NCBI GenBank assembly: GCA_022826025.1
Contig: JAJDVR010000239.1
Coordinates: forward strand, 1 to 36,820
DNA from: Gemmatimonadota bacterium
GTDB lineage: Bacteria > Gemmatimonadota > Gemmatimonadetes > Longimicrobiales > Gaopeijiaceae
Reading direction: 5' to 3'
Length of the DNA stretch: 36,820 nt
The first letter of the stretch is position 1, and each line of letters opens with the position of its first letter. The notes beneath the pieces were generated by a model. The model was not told where the DNA came from. It saw nothing but the letters and a program-made list of their open reading frames with translations, and did no database searches. Positions 24,211-32,287 of the stretch are shown piece by piece. The position numbers and the translations under genes are program-made.

Positions 24211-25389
24211 CTAGCTGCCCGGTTCCAGGCGGGCGACCATGCCGGGCCGGTCGAACACCAGGTAGATGAGGCCGTCCGGGCCCTGGCGCACGTCGCGGAT
24301 GCGGCCCTGGCGGCGGACCAGCGTCTCCTCGTCGGTGACGGCATGTCCGTCCAGAGTCAGGCGGGCCAGCTGCTGGCCGGCCAGCCCGCCCACGAACATC
24401 GAGCCGCGCCACTGCGGGAAGCGGTCGCCGGTGTAGATGAGCAGTCCGGACGTGGCGATGGAGGGTACCCAGTAGTGCACGGGCGGCTCCATTCCGTCGC
24501 GGTGACTGCCCACGTGAATCCTGGACCCGCTCCCGTAGTTGACCCCGTATCCGACCACCGGCCAGCCGTAGTTGCGGCCCGGCAGGATCAGGTTGACCTC
24601 GTCTCCGCCCTGAGGCCCGTGTTCGTTGAGCCACAGGTCGCCGGTCTCCGGGTGGAATGCCATGCCCTGGGCGTTGCGGTGCCCGTAGCTGTAGATGTCC
24701 TGGAGCACTCCCTCCTGCCCGACGAACGGATTGTCCGCCGGAATACGCCCGTCGTCGTGCAGGCGCACCACCACGCCGTGGTGGGTGGAGAGGTCCTGCG
24801 CCGGATGGGCCGACAGCTCGGCGAGCCCGCCCCGGGGGGACACCTGACGGTCGCCCGCGGTGATGAAGAGGTAGCGGTCGGCATCGAAGGCCAGGCGCGA
24901 ACCGAAGTGGTCGCGGCCCCGGGACTGCGCGACCCAGATCTCCTCGACCCCGGTGAGCGCGTCGTTCTCGAAGCGGCCCCGGACGACCACGGTGCTGGAA
25001 CCGCCGTCCTCGTGCTGCGCCGCGAAGCTCAGGTAGAGCAGGCGGTTGCCGGCGAAGTCCGGGTGCAGCGCCACGTCCAGCAGGCCGCCCTGACCGCGCG
25101 CCCGCACCTCCGGTACGCCATCGACGGGGTCGCGCAGAAGCGTTCCGTCGCGCACGATGCGCAGCCGGCCCTGCCGCTCGGTCACCAGCATGTCCCCGCT
25201 GGGAAGCCAGGCCACCGCCCAGGGGTTGCTCAGGCCGTCGACCACCGTAACCACCCGATGAGCGACCTGCTCCTGGCCTCCCGCGACGGGTCCGGGTCCA
25301 GGCCCCGGGGTCTGGCCGTCCGGTGTCGAGGCGGCGGAGGGGCTGCAGGCTGCAAGGAGCAGGATCGCCGGGAACAAGCAGGATTTCAT
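24211..25389 (-). CDS. PQQ-dependent soluble aldose sugar dehydrogenase-type lipoprotein
   Basis: 392 residues. Lipoprotein signal with lipobox LAAC (ILLLAACSPS). The body is the six-bladed GSDH/sorbosone-dehydrogenase propeller (YliI/Asd-like): GLSNPWAVAWLPSGDMLVTERQGRLRI, GQGGLLDVALHPDF, GRDHFGSRLAFD, HRNAQGMAFHPETGDLWLNEHGPQGGDEVN and GRNYGWPVVGYG. The HRNAQG and EHGPQGGDE segments contain residues that bind PQQ and calcium in this family. It would oxidise aldose sugars in the periplasm with PQQ as cofactor; no PQQ synthesis genes are in the window. It is first in an operon with two DASS transporters, suggesting that an oxidised acid product could be taken up, but that link is inference. 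Confidence 0.88.
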   Translation of the reverse strand: MKSCLFPAILLLAACSPSAASTPDGQTPGPGPGPVAGGQEQVAHRVVTVVDGLSNPWAVAWLPSGDMLVTERQGRLRIVRDGTLLRDPVDGVPEVRARGQGGLLDVALHPDFAGNRLLYLSFAAQHEDGGSSTVVVRGRFENDALTGVEEIWVAQSRGRDHFGSRLAFDADRYLFITAGDRQVSPRGGLAELSAHPAQDLSTHHGVVVRLHDDGRIPADNPFVGQEGVLQDIYSYGHRNAQGMAFHPETGDLWLNEHGPQGGDEVNLILPGRNYGWPVVGYGVNYGSGSRIHVGSHRDGMEPPVHYWVPSIATSGLLIYTGDRFPQWRGSMFVGGLAGQQLARLTLDGHAVTDEETLVRRQGRIRDVRQGPDGLIYLVFDRPGMVARLEPGS

Positions 25390-25426
25390 CGCCCGTGGCC
25401 GTGTTCAGGTGAATTGGCATCCAGAG

Positions 25427-25438
25427 CGTACTATATAC
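25427..25438. promoter_or_regulatory. AT-rich core in the divergent sugar dehydrogenase / DadA-like intergenic region
   Basis: TACTATATA at 25429-25437 is the only AT-rich spot in the 160-base gap between divergent genes starting at 25389 (minus) and 25550 (plus). It can be read as a -10 on either strand, but neither direction has a convincing -35 at 16-18 bases. Weak call. Confidence 0.25.
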
Positions 25439-25549
25439 CGCGTCACGCCCGTCTTCCGCCACCTGCGCGCCCTGGAGGGAACAGCCTGCCGGCGCGCAAG
25501 GTAGGGCGGGCTGACGTACGCCGATCACCCACAGCCTCGCGCAGCCGCC

Positions 25550-26806
25550 ATGTCCACTTCTCGCGTCATCGTCGCAGGCGGAGGCCTGGTCGGGCTCTGC
25601 TCGGCCTGGTACCTGGCGCGGCGTGGAGCGGAGGTCGTCGTATTGGAGCGCGCCCAACTGGGCGCGGGCGCCTCCCGGGGCAACGCCGGGATCGTGGCCG
25701 CCGGGCATCCTCCGCTGAACCGGCCAGGCAAGGTCCGGCAGGCGCTGCCGCACATCTTCGATGCGCGGAGTCCCTTGTACGTGCGCGCGCGGCGGGACAT
25801 GGGCGTCTGGCGATGGCTTGCCGCGTTCGCGCGGCACTGCACCCGCCGACACGAGAGGCACTGCCTGGAGACGTTGGCTCCACTGGGGCTGGATGCGCTC
25901 GCCTGCTTCGATGACATCGTGGGCGCCGAAGGGATCGCCTGCGATTACCGGCGCGGGAGCTACCTGGAGGTCTGCATCGGCGGGAGGGCCATGGCGAAGG
26001 CACGGGACGATGCGGCGCTGATGCGCCGACGCGGCTACCACCCCGAAGTCGTGGACGGCGGCCAGGCTCGCGAGGTGGAGCCGGCGCTCGGTCCCCGGCT
26101 GGCGGGCGGCGTCCTCTTTCCCGAAACCCGGATTCTGGACCCGTATCTCTTCCTCCTCGGTCTGGCCGAGGCCGCGCGCCGGAGAGGCGTCTCGATCCGC
26201 GAGGGCACGACGGTGCGGCGCCTAACGGTCTCAGGTGGGACGGTGCGGGGCGTGGAGACCGCCGATGGCGGACGGATCGCGGCGGACGCGGTCGTGCTGG
26301 CCACCGGTCCGTTCAGTCTGGCGCTGGCGGAACAGGTCGGCAGCCGCCTCCCCATTCAACCCGGAAAGGGGTATCACCGCGAGGTGGCCGTGGGACCGGG
26401 AGGGGCACCCTCCATGCGTGTTGCCTGCACCAATCGCGAGACGGGCATCATCTGCACGCCGCTGGAAGGGCGGGTGCGCTTCGTGGGGACGATGGAATTC
26501 GCCGGCTACGACCTGGAGCTGAACCCTGTCCGGCTCGAACAGCTCACGCTGAAGCCCCGCGCCTGGCTGCCCACCCTGGGGGACGCGTCACCGGTGGCCG
26601 AGTGGTGCGGTCTCCGGCCCATGTCGCCGGACGGGCTGCCCTTCGTCGGCCCTCTCGGCGATGTCGCCGGCCTTTCGGTGGCGGTGGGTCACGGCAACCT
26701 CGGGCTCACGCTGTCCGCGGTAACGGGCGAAATGGTCGCCAACCAGGTTATGGGTATCGGGGATCCGCGTCTGGAGCCGTTTTGCCCGGCGCGTTTTCGG
26801 AGGTAG
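25550..26806 (+). CDS. FAD-dependent D-amino acid dehydrogenase-like oxidoreductase
   Basis: 418 residues of the DAO/DadA family. The N-terminal FAD motif is VAGGGLVGLCSAWYLARRGAEVVVLE, followed by GASRGNAGIVAAGH, which matches the DadA-type region after the dinucleotide fold. Near the C-terminus EWCGLRPMSPDGLPFVGP and VAVGHGNLGLTLSAVTGE are the classic DadA substrate/FAD closing motifs. The family deaminates D-amino acids to 2-oxo acids and passes electrons to the respiratory chain. The stop codon lies inside the ribosome-binding site of pdxH, so the two are co-transcribed, which makes sense in amino-acid metabolism. Glycine or hydroxyproline-type oxidase activity is the alternative within the same fold. 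Confidence 0.87.
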   Translation: MSTSRVIVAGGGLVGLCSAWYLARRGAEVVVLERAQLGAGASRGNAGIVAAGHPPLNRPGKVRQALPHIFDARSPLYVRARRDMGVWRWLAAFARHCTRRHERHCLETLAPLGLDALACFDDIVGAEGIACDYRRGSYLEVCIGGRAMAKARDDAALMRRRGYHPEVVDGGQAREVEPALGPRLAGGVLFPETRILDPYLFLLGLAEAARRRGVSIREGTTVRRLTVSGGTVRGVETADGGRIAADAVVLATGPFSLALAEQVGSRLPIQPGKGYHREVAVGPGGAPSMRVACTNRETGIICTPLEGRVRFVGTMEFAGYDLELNPVRLEQLTLKPRAWLPTLGDASPVAEWCGLRPMSPDGLPFVGPLGDVAGLSVAVGHGNLGLTLSAVTGEMVANQVMGIGDPRLEPFCPARFRR

Positions 26807-26814
26807 CATATTGT

Positions 26815-27468
26815 ATGTCGCTCAAATCGAACCTGCGCCTCGTCTTCTCGCTTGGACGCGGCTTGACCCGCGGGCTCCCGGATGCAGACGCGGGTCTCGA
26901 TCCAATCCATCTCTTCGGGCAGTGGTTCGACGCCGCGCGCAAGGCCGGCATTCTGCTGCCCGAGGCGATGACCCTGGCAACCGCGTCCGCCGATGGTGCC
27001 CCCAGCGCGCGCATGGTGCTGCTCAAGGGGTTCCGCGCGGACGGGTTCGAGTTCTACACCAATCTGGGCAGCCGCAAGGCGCATGAGCTGACCGCCAACC
27101 CGCGGGCCGCCCTCTGCTTCCACTGGGGTGTTCTCCAGCGCCAGGTGCGCATCGAGGGCGGGGTCAGGCAGCTGAGTCCCGAGGTTGCGGCCGCCTACTT
27201 CCGCACTCGGCCCCGGGGGAGCCGGATCGGCGCCTGGGCGTCGCGTCAGAGCGAGCCGCTGGAGGACCGTGAGGCGCTGGAGCAGCGGGTGCGCGACCTG
27301 GAGCGAAGGTTCGAGGGCGGGGAAGTGCCCCTGCCCGACTTCTGGGGCGGCTACCGGCTCGATCCGCAGCGCATCGAGTTCTGGCAGGGGCGCGCCGATC
27401 GGCTCCATGATCGGCTGGTATTCCAGCGCGAGGAGGATGGATGGAGCACCCGGCGGCTCCATCCGTGA
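26815..27468 (+). CDS. pdxH: Pyridoxamine 5'-phosphate oxidase
   Basis: 217 residues, standard length. The start at 26815 follows GGAGGT (26799-26804) at ten bases; that site overlaps the stop of the preceding dehydrogenase. Signature blocks are in order: MTLATASADGAPSARMVLLKGF, GFEFYTNLGSRKAHEL, ALCFHWGVLQRQVRIEG, RPRGSRIGAWASRQS and the C-terminal FWQGRADRLHDRLVFQR, containing the Arg and His residues that hold pyridoxal phosphate. It makes PLP from PNP or PMP using FMN. The DapF-like gene begins seven bases after the stop. Confidence 0.95.
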   Translation: MSLKSNLRLVFSLGRGLTRGLPDADAGLDPIHLFGQWFDAARKAGILLPEAMTLATASADGAPSARMVLLKGFRADGFEFYTNLGSRKAHELTANPRAALCFHWGVLQRQVRIEGGVRQLSPEVAAAYFRTRPRGSRIGAWASRQSEPLEDREALEQRVRDLERRFEGGEVPLPDFWGGYRLDPQRIEFWQGRADRLHDRLVFQREEDGWSTRRLHP

Positions 27469-27475
27469 GGGAAGC

Positions 27476-28366
27476 GTGCAACCTGCAGCGGCCATGAACG
27501 CCGGCCGTCCGCGCGCGCGAGCCGGCTTCTTCAAGGGCCACGGCCTGGGCAACGACTATCTTGTCTTTCCGTTCGGTGACGGATGGGCCGCATCACCTGG
27601 AGCGGTACGAGCGGTCTGTGACCGCTGGCAGGGCGTGGGCGCCGACGGCATCGTCCTGCACTCGCCTCCGAAGGAGCGTCCCTGGCGCCTTCGGATGTTC
27701 AACCCGGACGGCTCCGAGTTCGAACGGAGCGGCAATGGGCTGCGCGTCTTCGCGGCGTACGCGGCGTCGCGGGGCTGGGTCGGAGACGAGCCCTTCGCGG
27801 TGGAGGTCGGGGGCGACCGCGTCCACATGCGCGTGGAGAAGTGCCTGGGAGGTGGCGTCTACGACGTCTCCGTCGAGATGGGATGCGCGTCGCTCGACCC
27901 CGCCGATGCGGGGCTTGCGCCCGAGTGGCGGGGGAGGCCGCTCACGCACCCGGCCGCGGGGACGCTCGACGTCACCCTGGTGAGCGTCGGCAACCCGCAC
28001 TGCGTGGTGTTCACCGACGACCTGTCGGATGCTGCGCTCTCCCGTCTGGGTCCCTTCCTGACGGGTCACGAAGCGTTCCCGGCGGGCGTGAACGTGCAGC
28101 TGGCCCGGCCCGTCTCTCGCAGCTGCGTCGAAATCGCCATCTGGGAGCGGGGTGTCGGGTACACCCGGGCCTCGGGGACCAGCTCGTGCGCGGCGGCGGT
28201 CGCGGCTGCCGGGCGCGGAGTCGTGGACTACGGCTATGTCGACGTGCGCATGGAGGGCGGCACGCTGCAGGTGTCCGTGTCTCCGGAGCTGGAGGTTGTC
28301 CTGCGGGGGCCGGTGCAGGAGGTGGCGAGGGGCCGGTTGTCGGATGGATTCCTGGACGCGCTGTGA
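27476..28366 (+). CDS. dapF: Diaminopimelate epimerase family protein with altered cysteine sites
   Basis: About 296 residues from the GTG at 27476, which has GAGGGA just before it; the ATG at 27494 is the alternative and gives 290 residues. The DapF fold is clear: FFKGHGLGNDYLVFP, GVGADGIVL, FNPDGSEFERSGNGLRVFAAY, VSVGNPHCVVF and YTRASGTSSCAAAVAA. Canonical DapF has catalytic Cys in MCGNG and in ACGTGA; here the first position is Ser (RSGNG) and the second is Ser (ASGTSSCA) with a Cys three residues later. A known divergent subgroup carries SGNG/SGTSSC, so the exact reaction (LL- to meso-DAP, or another racemisation) is uncertain. It follows pdxH directly in the same operon. Confidence 0.85.
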   Translation: MQPAAAMNAGRPRARAGFFKGHGLGNDYLVFPFGDGWAASPGAVRAVCDRWQGVGADGIVLHSPPKERPWRLRMFNPDGSEFERSGNGLRVFAAYAASRGWVGDEPFAVEVGGDRVHMRVEKCLGGGVYDVSVEMGCASLDPADAGLAPEWRGRPLTHPAAGTLDVTLVSVGNPHCVVFTDDLSDAALSRLGPFLTGHEAFPAGVNVQLARPVSRSCVEIAIWERGVGYTRASGTSSCAAAVAAAGRGVVDYGYVDVRMEGGTLQVSVSPELEVVLRGPVQEVARGRLSDGFLDAL

Positions 28367-28486
28367 TCGGTGGCGCCGGAGCGGGGTCGCCCGGATTGCC
28401 GTCGATGGGTTCCCGTTTATCGGGAAACAGGACATAATGACGGCAGTCGCCTTGTCGGCATCACGAACCTAAGGGGAGAAGCCGCC

Positions 28487-29140
28487 GTGCTGAGATTTCC
28501 GGAAGAGATCCTGCTGCTGTTGCTCGATGACGAGAACGGCACCTTTGCGCACGTCCCCAGCTGGTCGCTCAACTACGCCCTCGGCGGTGGCGTGCTGATG
28601 GACCTGGCGCTCGAGAACCGGATCGACACCGATCTGGAAAAGCTCTTCCTGGTCGACGCGACGCCGGTCGGGAACAGCCTTCTGGATCCGATGCTCGAGG
28701 AGATCGCACGGGTCAAGGAAACCCACGACGCGCGCTACTGGGTGGAGCACGCCGCTGGCCGGGCCGCGGAGATCCGCGAGACCGCGCTCGATCAGCTCGT
28801 TTCAAAGGGCATCCTGGCGCGACAGGACGAGCGTTTCCTGTGGGTCTTCCGCTCGCGCCGCTATCCGGTCGTGGACGGGAAGGCGGAGCGCGAGGTGAAG
28901 CTGCGCATCATGGAGGTGCTGTTCAGCGACATGATTCCCGATCCCCGGGACATCGTCATCATCGCGCTCGCGGATGCCTGCGGCATCTTCAGGTTCCTGC
29001 TTTCCAAGCGCGAACTCAAGAATGTCCAGCCGCGGATCGAAGAAGTGCGCAGGATGGAATTGATCGGGCGGGCCGTCGCCGAGGCCATCTGGGACATCGA
29101 GCTGATCGTGCGCACGCAGAGCGTGCCGATGCAGGGGTAG
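28487..29140 (+). CDS. GPP34 (GOLPH3-like) domain protein
   Basis: 217 residues from the GTG at 28487, eight bases after AAGGGGAG (28471-28478). The sequence fits the GPP34/Vps74 domain throughout: LRFPEEILLLLLDDENG at the N-terminus, VLMDLALENRIDTDLEKLFLVD, DQLVSKGIL, RRYPVVDG, and MIPDPRDIVIIALADACGIFRFLL. In eukaryotes GOLPH3 binds PI4P in Golgi membranes; bacterial members are common in actinobacteria and other phyla but largely uncharacterised, probably peripheral membrane proteins. It lies 120 bases after the DapF-like gene; the gap holds a small TTCCCG/CGGGAA inverted repeat near 28411-28430. Confidence 0.87.
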   Translation: MLRFPEEILLLLLDDENGTFAHVPSWSLNYALGGGVLMDLALENRIDTDLEKLFLVDATPVGNSLLDPMLEEIARVKETHDARYWVEHAAGRAAEIRETALDQLVSKGILARQDERFLWVFRSRRYPVVDGKAEREVKLRIMEVLFSDMIPDPRDIVIIALADACGIFRFLLSKRELKNVQPRIEEVRRMELIGRAVAEAIWDIELIVRTQSVPMQG

Positions 29141-29191
29141 CGTAGCGAGGCGAGCGTGGCGTCTTAATCCCCGTCCAGACCCCTCCGCACG

Positions 29192-29242
29192 ATGTTGCAT
29201 TATCGGTTTGGCAACATTTTGTTGCATCTGCGGATATGCAAC
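29192..29242. repeat. Cluster of interlocking GTTGC/GCAAC inverted repeats
   Basis: In 51 bases there are four half-sites. ATGTTGC (29192-29198) pairs with GCAACAT (29211-29217); GCAACA (29211-29216) pairs with TGTTGC (29220-29225) around TTT; and GTTGCAT (29221-29227) pairs with ATGCAAC (29236-29242). The stretch is much more AT-rich than its flanks and lies between convergent genes. It looks like a multi-site operator, but no plausible gene starts beside it. The GCAAC...GTTGC core resembles the 3517/16872 palindromes. Confidence 0.5.
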
Positions 29243-29313
29243 ACGCTGCAGAGTGGCCCGGCAACGATAGCGAAGCGCGCCCGAAACGGACCTCTGGAGA
29301 CGCTGCTTTCGGG

Positions 29314-30693
29314 CTAGAGGGCCGCGGCCAGCTTCCGCGCTACCGTACGGTACGCGGTCGCGATTTCCTCCTGTCCGCGGTGGCGCCCATCCTCCACCAC
29401 CCAGGCTCCACCCACCATCACGTCGCGCACGGGGGTGTCCTCGCCGCTGAAGACCCAGGCGTCAAGCAGCTGGTCCTCGTCTCGTCCCACGAGGGCGGGA
29501 TGGTCTGTGTCGAGGACGACCACGTCAGCCCGGAATCCCCGCCGGATCGCGCCCAGGCGCCGCCCGCTCGCCTGCGCGCCGCCCGCCCAGGCGCCCTCCA
29601 GCAGGGCCCGTCCCGTGGAGTGCACCTCGCGGCCTCCGGCGACGTTGCGCTCGTGCATCGTGAGCCGCTGCGAGTACTCGAGCATCCGCAGATCGGCGGC
29701 GGGGCTGACGCTGACGTGCGAGTCGCTCCCCACCCCCCACCGGCCGCCTGCGACCAGGTAGCTGGCGAGGGGGAAGACCCCGTCGCCCAGGTTGGCCTCG
29801 GTGGTCGGGCAGAGCCCCGCGACCGCGCCCGAGGCGGCCAGGGCGCGGGTCTCCTCGCCGGTCATGTGGGTCGCGTGCACCGCGCACCAGCGGCTGTCGA
29901 CAGGGGCGTGGCCGAGCAGCCACTCCACCGGCGACGCCCCGCTCCACGACAGGCACGCCCGCACCTCGGTGACCTGCTCGGCGATGTGGATGTGGATGGG
30001 GGCGGTGGGATCGGTCGCTTCGGCGGCCCCGACCGCTTCGGCCAAGTCACCGGGGGGCACCGCGCGCAGCGAGTGGAGCGCCAGGCCGACGCGGCGGTTG
30101 CCGTCCGCCACGAGTGCCCGCCCGAGCGCGTCGCCGTCGCCGAGGATCTCGTCGACGGTCGCGACGAACCGGCGCTGCTCCTCGAGGGGCGCGTCCGCGC
30201 CCAAGTCCGCCACCCGGTAGAGCGTGGGCAGGAGCGTGAGCCCGATCCCCGTGGCCGCGGCGGCCTCGTGGAGCCGCAGCGCCATCTCATGCGGCACGGC
30301 GTAGGGCCGACCCTGCGGGTCGTTGCGCAGATAGTGGAACTCGGCCACCGCCGTGTAACCGTGCCGCAGCATCTCGGCGTAGAGCTGCGAGGCGACGACC
30401 TGCACATCATCCGGTGAGAGACGCGCGAGAAACGCGTACATCCGCTCGCGCCAGCTGCGAAACCCGTACTCGGCCGTGGTGCCGCACTCGGTGAGCCCCG
30501 CCATCGCCCGCTGAAAGGCGTGGGAGTGCAGGTTGGGCATGCCGGGAACGACGGCCCCGGCGACCCTTTGTGTCCCTTCCCGGTCTCCGCCGGGGAGGAT
30601 CTCGCCGAAATCACCGTTGGCGGACAGTTCGACGCGCACATCGCGCGTCCAGCCGCCGGGAAGCAGCGCCAGATCGAAATGGAGGTCGGGCAT
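29314..30693 (-). CDS. hutF: Formimidoylglutamate deiminase (HutF type amidohydrolase)
   Basis: 459 residues of the cytosine-deaminase-like amidohydrolase superfamily. Metal-binding motifs run in order: PNLHSHAFQRAMAGLTE (His56, His58), HIHIAEQ, HATHM and GSDSHVSV with the catalytic Asp. EYGFRSWRERMYAF and AVAEFHYLRNDPQGRPY are specific to HutF. It converts N-formimino-L-glutamate to N-formyl-L-glutamate and ammonia in the five-step histidine degradation route. No hutH, hutU or hutI is in the window, so the rest of the route would be elsewhere. It is read toward the GPP34 gene and stands alone on its strand. Confidence 0.93.
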   Translation of the reverse strand: MPDLHFDLALLPGGWTRDVRVELSANGDFGEILPGGDREGTQRVAGAVVPGMPNLHSHAFQRAMAGLTECGTTAEYGFRSWRERMYAFLARLSPDDVQVVASQLYAEMLRHGYTAVAEFHYLRNDPQGRPYAVPHEMALRLHEAAAATGIGLTLLPTLYRVADLGADAPLEEQRRFVATVDEILGDGDALGRALVADGNRRVGLALHSLRAVPPGDLAEAVGAAEATDPTAPIHIHIAEQVTEVRACLSWSGASPVEWLLGHAPVDSRWCAVHATHMTGEETRALAASGAVAGLCPTTEANLGDGVFPLASYLVAGGRWGVGSDSHVSVSPAADLRMLEYSQRLTMHERNVAGGREVHSTGRALLEGAWAGGAQASGRRLGAIRRGFRADVVVLDTDHPALVGRDEDQLLDAWVFSGEDTPVRDVMVGGAWVVEDGRHRGQEEIATAYRTVARKLAAAL

Positions 30694-30819
30694 GGCCGGG
30701 GACGGTACTCCGGAACCGGAGCACGGTCAATGAACAGCAATGGATCCGCTACCTCGGACAAGTGTCTTGACGCTACGTTGGCGGTCGTGCCCGCCCGGCA
30801 CTCCGGACCACCGTCATGA

Positions 30820-30840
30820 AGTCTGCCAAAATGGCAGACT
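30820..30840. promoter_or_regulatory. Perfect inverted repeat, candidate operator upstream of hutF
   Basis: AGTCTGCCA (30820-30828) and TGGCAGACT (30832-30840) are exact complements separated by AAA. The dyad is 127 bases upstream of the hutF start on the minus strand. The short odd-length spacer and full symmetry are typical of a dimeric repressor site. Which regulator binds is unknown. Confidence 0.5.
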
Positions 30841-30856
30841 CGGGGTCGCACAAATC

Positions 30857-30912
30857 ACGGCAAGAAGTTACATAAGTTCAATGGGGACTGCACGATCTGC
30901 CCTTCTTGCCGT
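30857..30912. repeat. 11 bp perfect inverted repeat with a 34-base spacer
   Basis: ACGGCAAGAAG (30857-30867) is exactly complementary to CTTCTTGCCGT (30902-30912). The enclosed segment is AT-richer than its surroundings. It could be a stem-loop RNA, a pair of protein sites or the termini of a very small mobile element. It begins 16 bases after the 30820-30840 dyad. Confidence 0.45.
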
Positions 30913-31147
30913 TGGAGTGAGATCTGATCCAGCGTGTTGAAACTGCCGGAGTGCAGCCTCGAATAGCGGGAATCCCGGTCGCATCGGATCCAACCCCGGG
31001 GAAACTTGGCATCCGAAGATCATGTGAGGAGAACTCAGCGTCGGCATCGGAAAACCGCGCCGCCGCGGAGATGAAGATCTGATAGCGGCTCACGTGCCCA
31101 TCCCGTAGCCGGGAGTCCGTCCCCTTGGTTGCGAATCGCCCTGGTTT

Positions 31148-31525
31148 TCAGAGCCCGACCAACCAAACACTGGGGGGACCAGCGAGACGCACCCTTGGTT
31201 CGGCGCATCGTGGAGGGGTCGGATGGTTCGATCTGCAAGGGATCCACAACAGTTGCCGCCGAGCATCCCCAATGCTCCCTTCGTTGTTCCCGCCTGCGAG
31301 CTGGGACGAGAAGTGCTTTGCGACCCTGTCCACCTTCGATTCGAGACGCGAAATCCGTTTCTCCAGCCTGTCCTTCACGGTCCCGATTCGGTTGTTCATC
31401 TGGGTTTCCAGCGTGTCGAGCCCATAGCCGACGTGCTCGAATCCGGCGACCGCGCCGACGACCTTGATCCCGAGCGCCGCGGCGCGGGCCATCGACGAAT
31501 ACGCGCAGGCAATGCCAAGAGCGGG
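31148..31525 (-). pseudogene. Remnant of a coiled-coil protein gene, 5' end lost at the IS110 remnant
   Basis: On the minus strand the segment reads AAALGIKVVGAVAGFEHVG, then a strong heptad pattern (LETQMNNRIGTVKDRLEKRI, then SRLESKVDRVAKHF). The coiled-coil composition indicates real past coding. Upstream of about 31525 the frame runs into the antisense of the IS110 transposase 3' end, so the original beginning is replaced. The part after SSQLAGGNNEGS looks non-coding up to the stop at 31148. No family is recognised. Confidence 0.35.
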
Positions 31526-31857
31526 CCGGATCGCGGCGGTGGCGGTGGCGAGGGAACTGGCCGGGTTCATATGGGCCCTCATGCAGGACACTCAGGGCCG
31601 ACATCGAAACGGGGCGGGCAGCCGCCTGACAACCATGGACGAGGAGTGTATCGCAGGATGCTGAGGAGAGGAGGTCGTGCGAGGCACGGCAGGAGAACGC
31701 TCGACCTAGACTTATGTGGCCAGGACCGCAACGGACCCGAGACCCACGCGACCTAGATCGAGCTAGCTCCAGACGAATCCGGGTTCTTGCCGCTCTAGCC
31801 TTCGGCCAACCGGCGTATATCAGTAGGATTCACCGTCGAAGCAAACCTCGGGCGACT
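31526..31857 (+). mobile_element. IS110-family 3' remnant, left copy
   Basis: Collinear with the minus-strand sequence 36570 to 36237. The first ~60 bases encode IAAVAVARELAGFIWALMQD, nearly identical to the transposase C-terminus IAAVAVARELAGFVWALMQE at the right end of the window. Conservation continues through about 230 bases of non-coding tail. In the final 49 bases (31808-31856 against 36285-36237) only three differences are visible. The copy is cut on its left side near 31525 and has indels that shift the transposase frame, so it is a dead fragment. It points rightward, toward the LRR gene. Confidence 0.8.
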
Positions 31858-31915
31858 TGCTCCCTCGGCTCATACGAACCAGCGAGAACCCCAACTTGAC
31901 AGAAGCCCTTCCATA

Positions 31916-32287
31916 TCAGTCTTGCCAACGCTTCAGCAAATCTTCCATAGCGGCTCTGGCTGCATGATACTGTCGGAGAGGTAGTTCCTGAGCGTTACCA
32001 TATGCCGCTTTGGCGGCGTCGATCCCTTCGCAGAAGAACGCCCCGGCTCGGTCCCATGTGCAATGTTCCGCAAGCTCCCGCGGGCTAGGGGCATCCGAGA
32101 TCACCTCCGCCACCAGCGCTTGCAGCTCGTCGTCCACGCCGCCGAATTGAGTTTGTACTGTCTCTCGATACTTCTGGATGTGCTGTTCAACGCGGTCCTT
32201 CGGCAGCGTCAGTTCACCTCCGGTTGCCTCGTGGTAGGCGATCGAAATCAGCGCTTTCAGCACGGCCTTCTCAGGATTCATCGTCAT
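31916..32287 (-). CDS. Small hypothetical protein inside the IS110-bounded island
   Basis: 123 residues (MTMNPEKAVLKALISIAYHEATGG to AARAAMEDLLKRWQD), predicted mostly helical and acidic, without signal peptide or membrane helix, so probably cytoplasmic. No family is recognised. A TAGAAT box at 32293-32298 (minus-strand sense) ends five bases before the ATG and no Shine-Dalgarno is present, so transcription may be leaderless as for the RHH antitoxin. It is downstream of the LRR lipoprotein on the same strand, with 248 bases between that hold no convincing gene. Its GC content is clearly lower than the genes left of 30 kb, in keeping with horizontal acquisition. Confidence 0.65.
   Translation of the reverse strand: MTMNPEKAVLKALISIAYHEATGGELTLPKDRVEQHIQKYRETVQTQFGGVDDELQALVAEVISDAPSPRELAEHCTWDRAGAFFCEGIDAAKAAYGNAQELPLRQYHAARAAMEDLLKRWQD

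Larger units (their letters stand above)
30694..31147. other. Intergenic region without a convincing gene; two strong inverted repeats
   Basis: No frame in this 454-base stretch has credible coding character. It is less GC-rich than the genes to its left and marks the change into the accessory segment. It contains two perfect inverted repeats (30820-30840 and 30857-30912), annotated separately. The hutF promoter must lie within it, but no convincing -35/-10 pair was found. Confidence 0.5.

Noticed and set aside
30878-31093. 71-codon minus-strand frame in the region upstream of hutF
   Set aside because: No coding pattern or start signal; it crosses one arm of the 30857-30912 inverted repeat.
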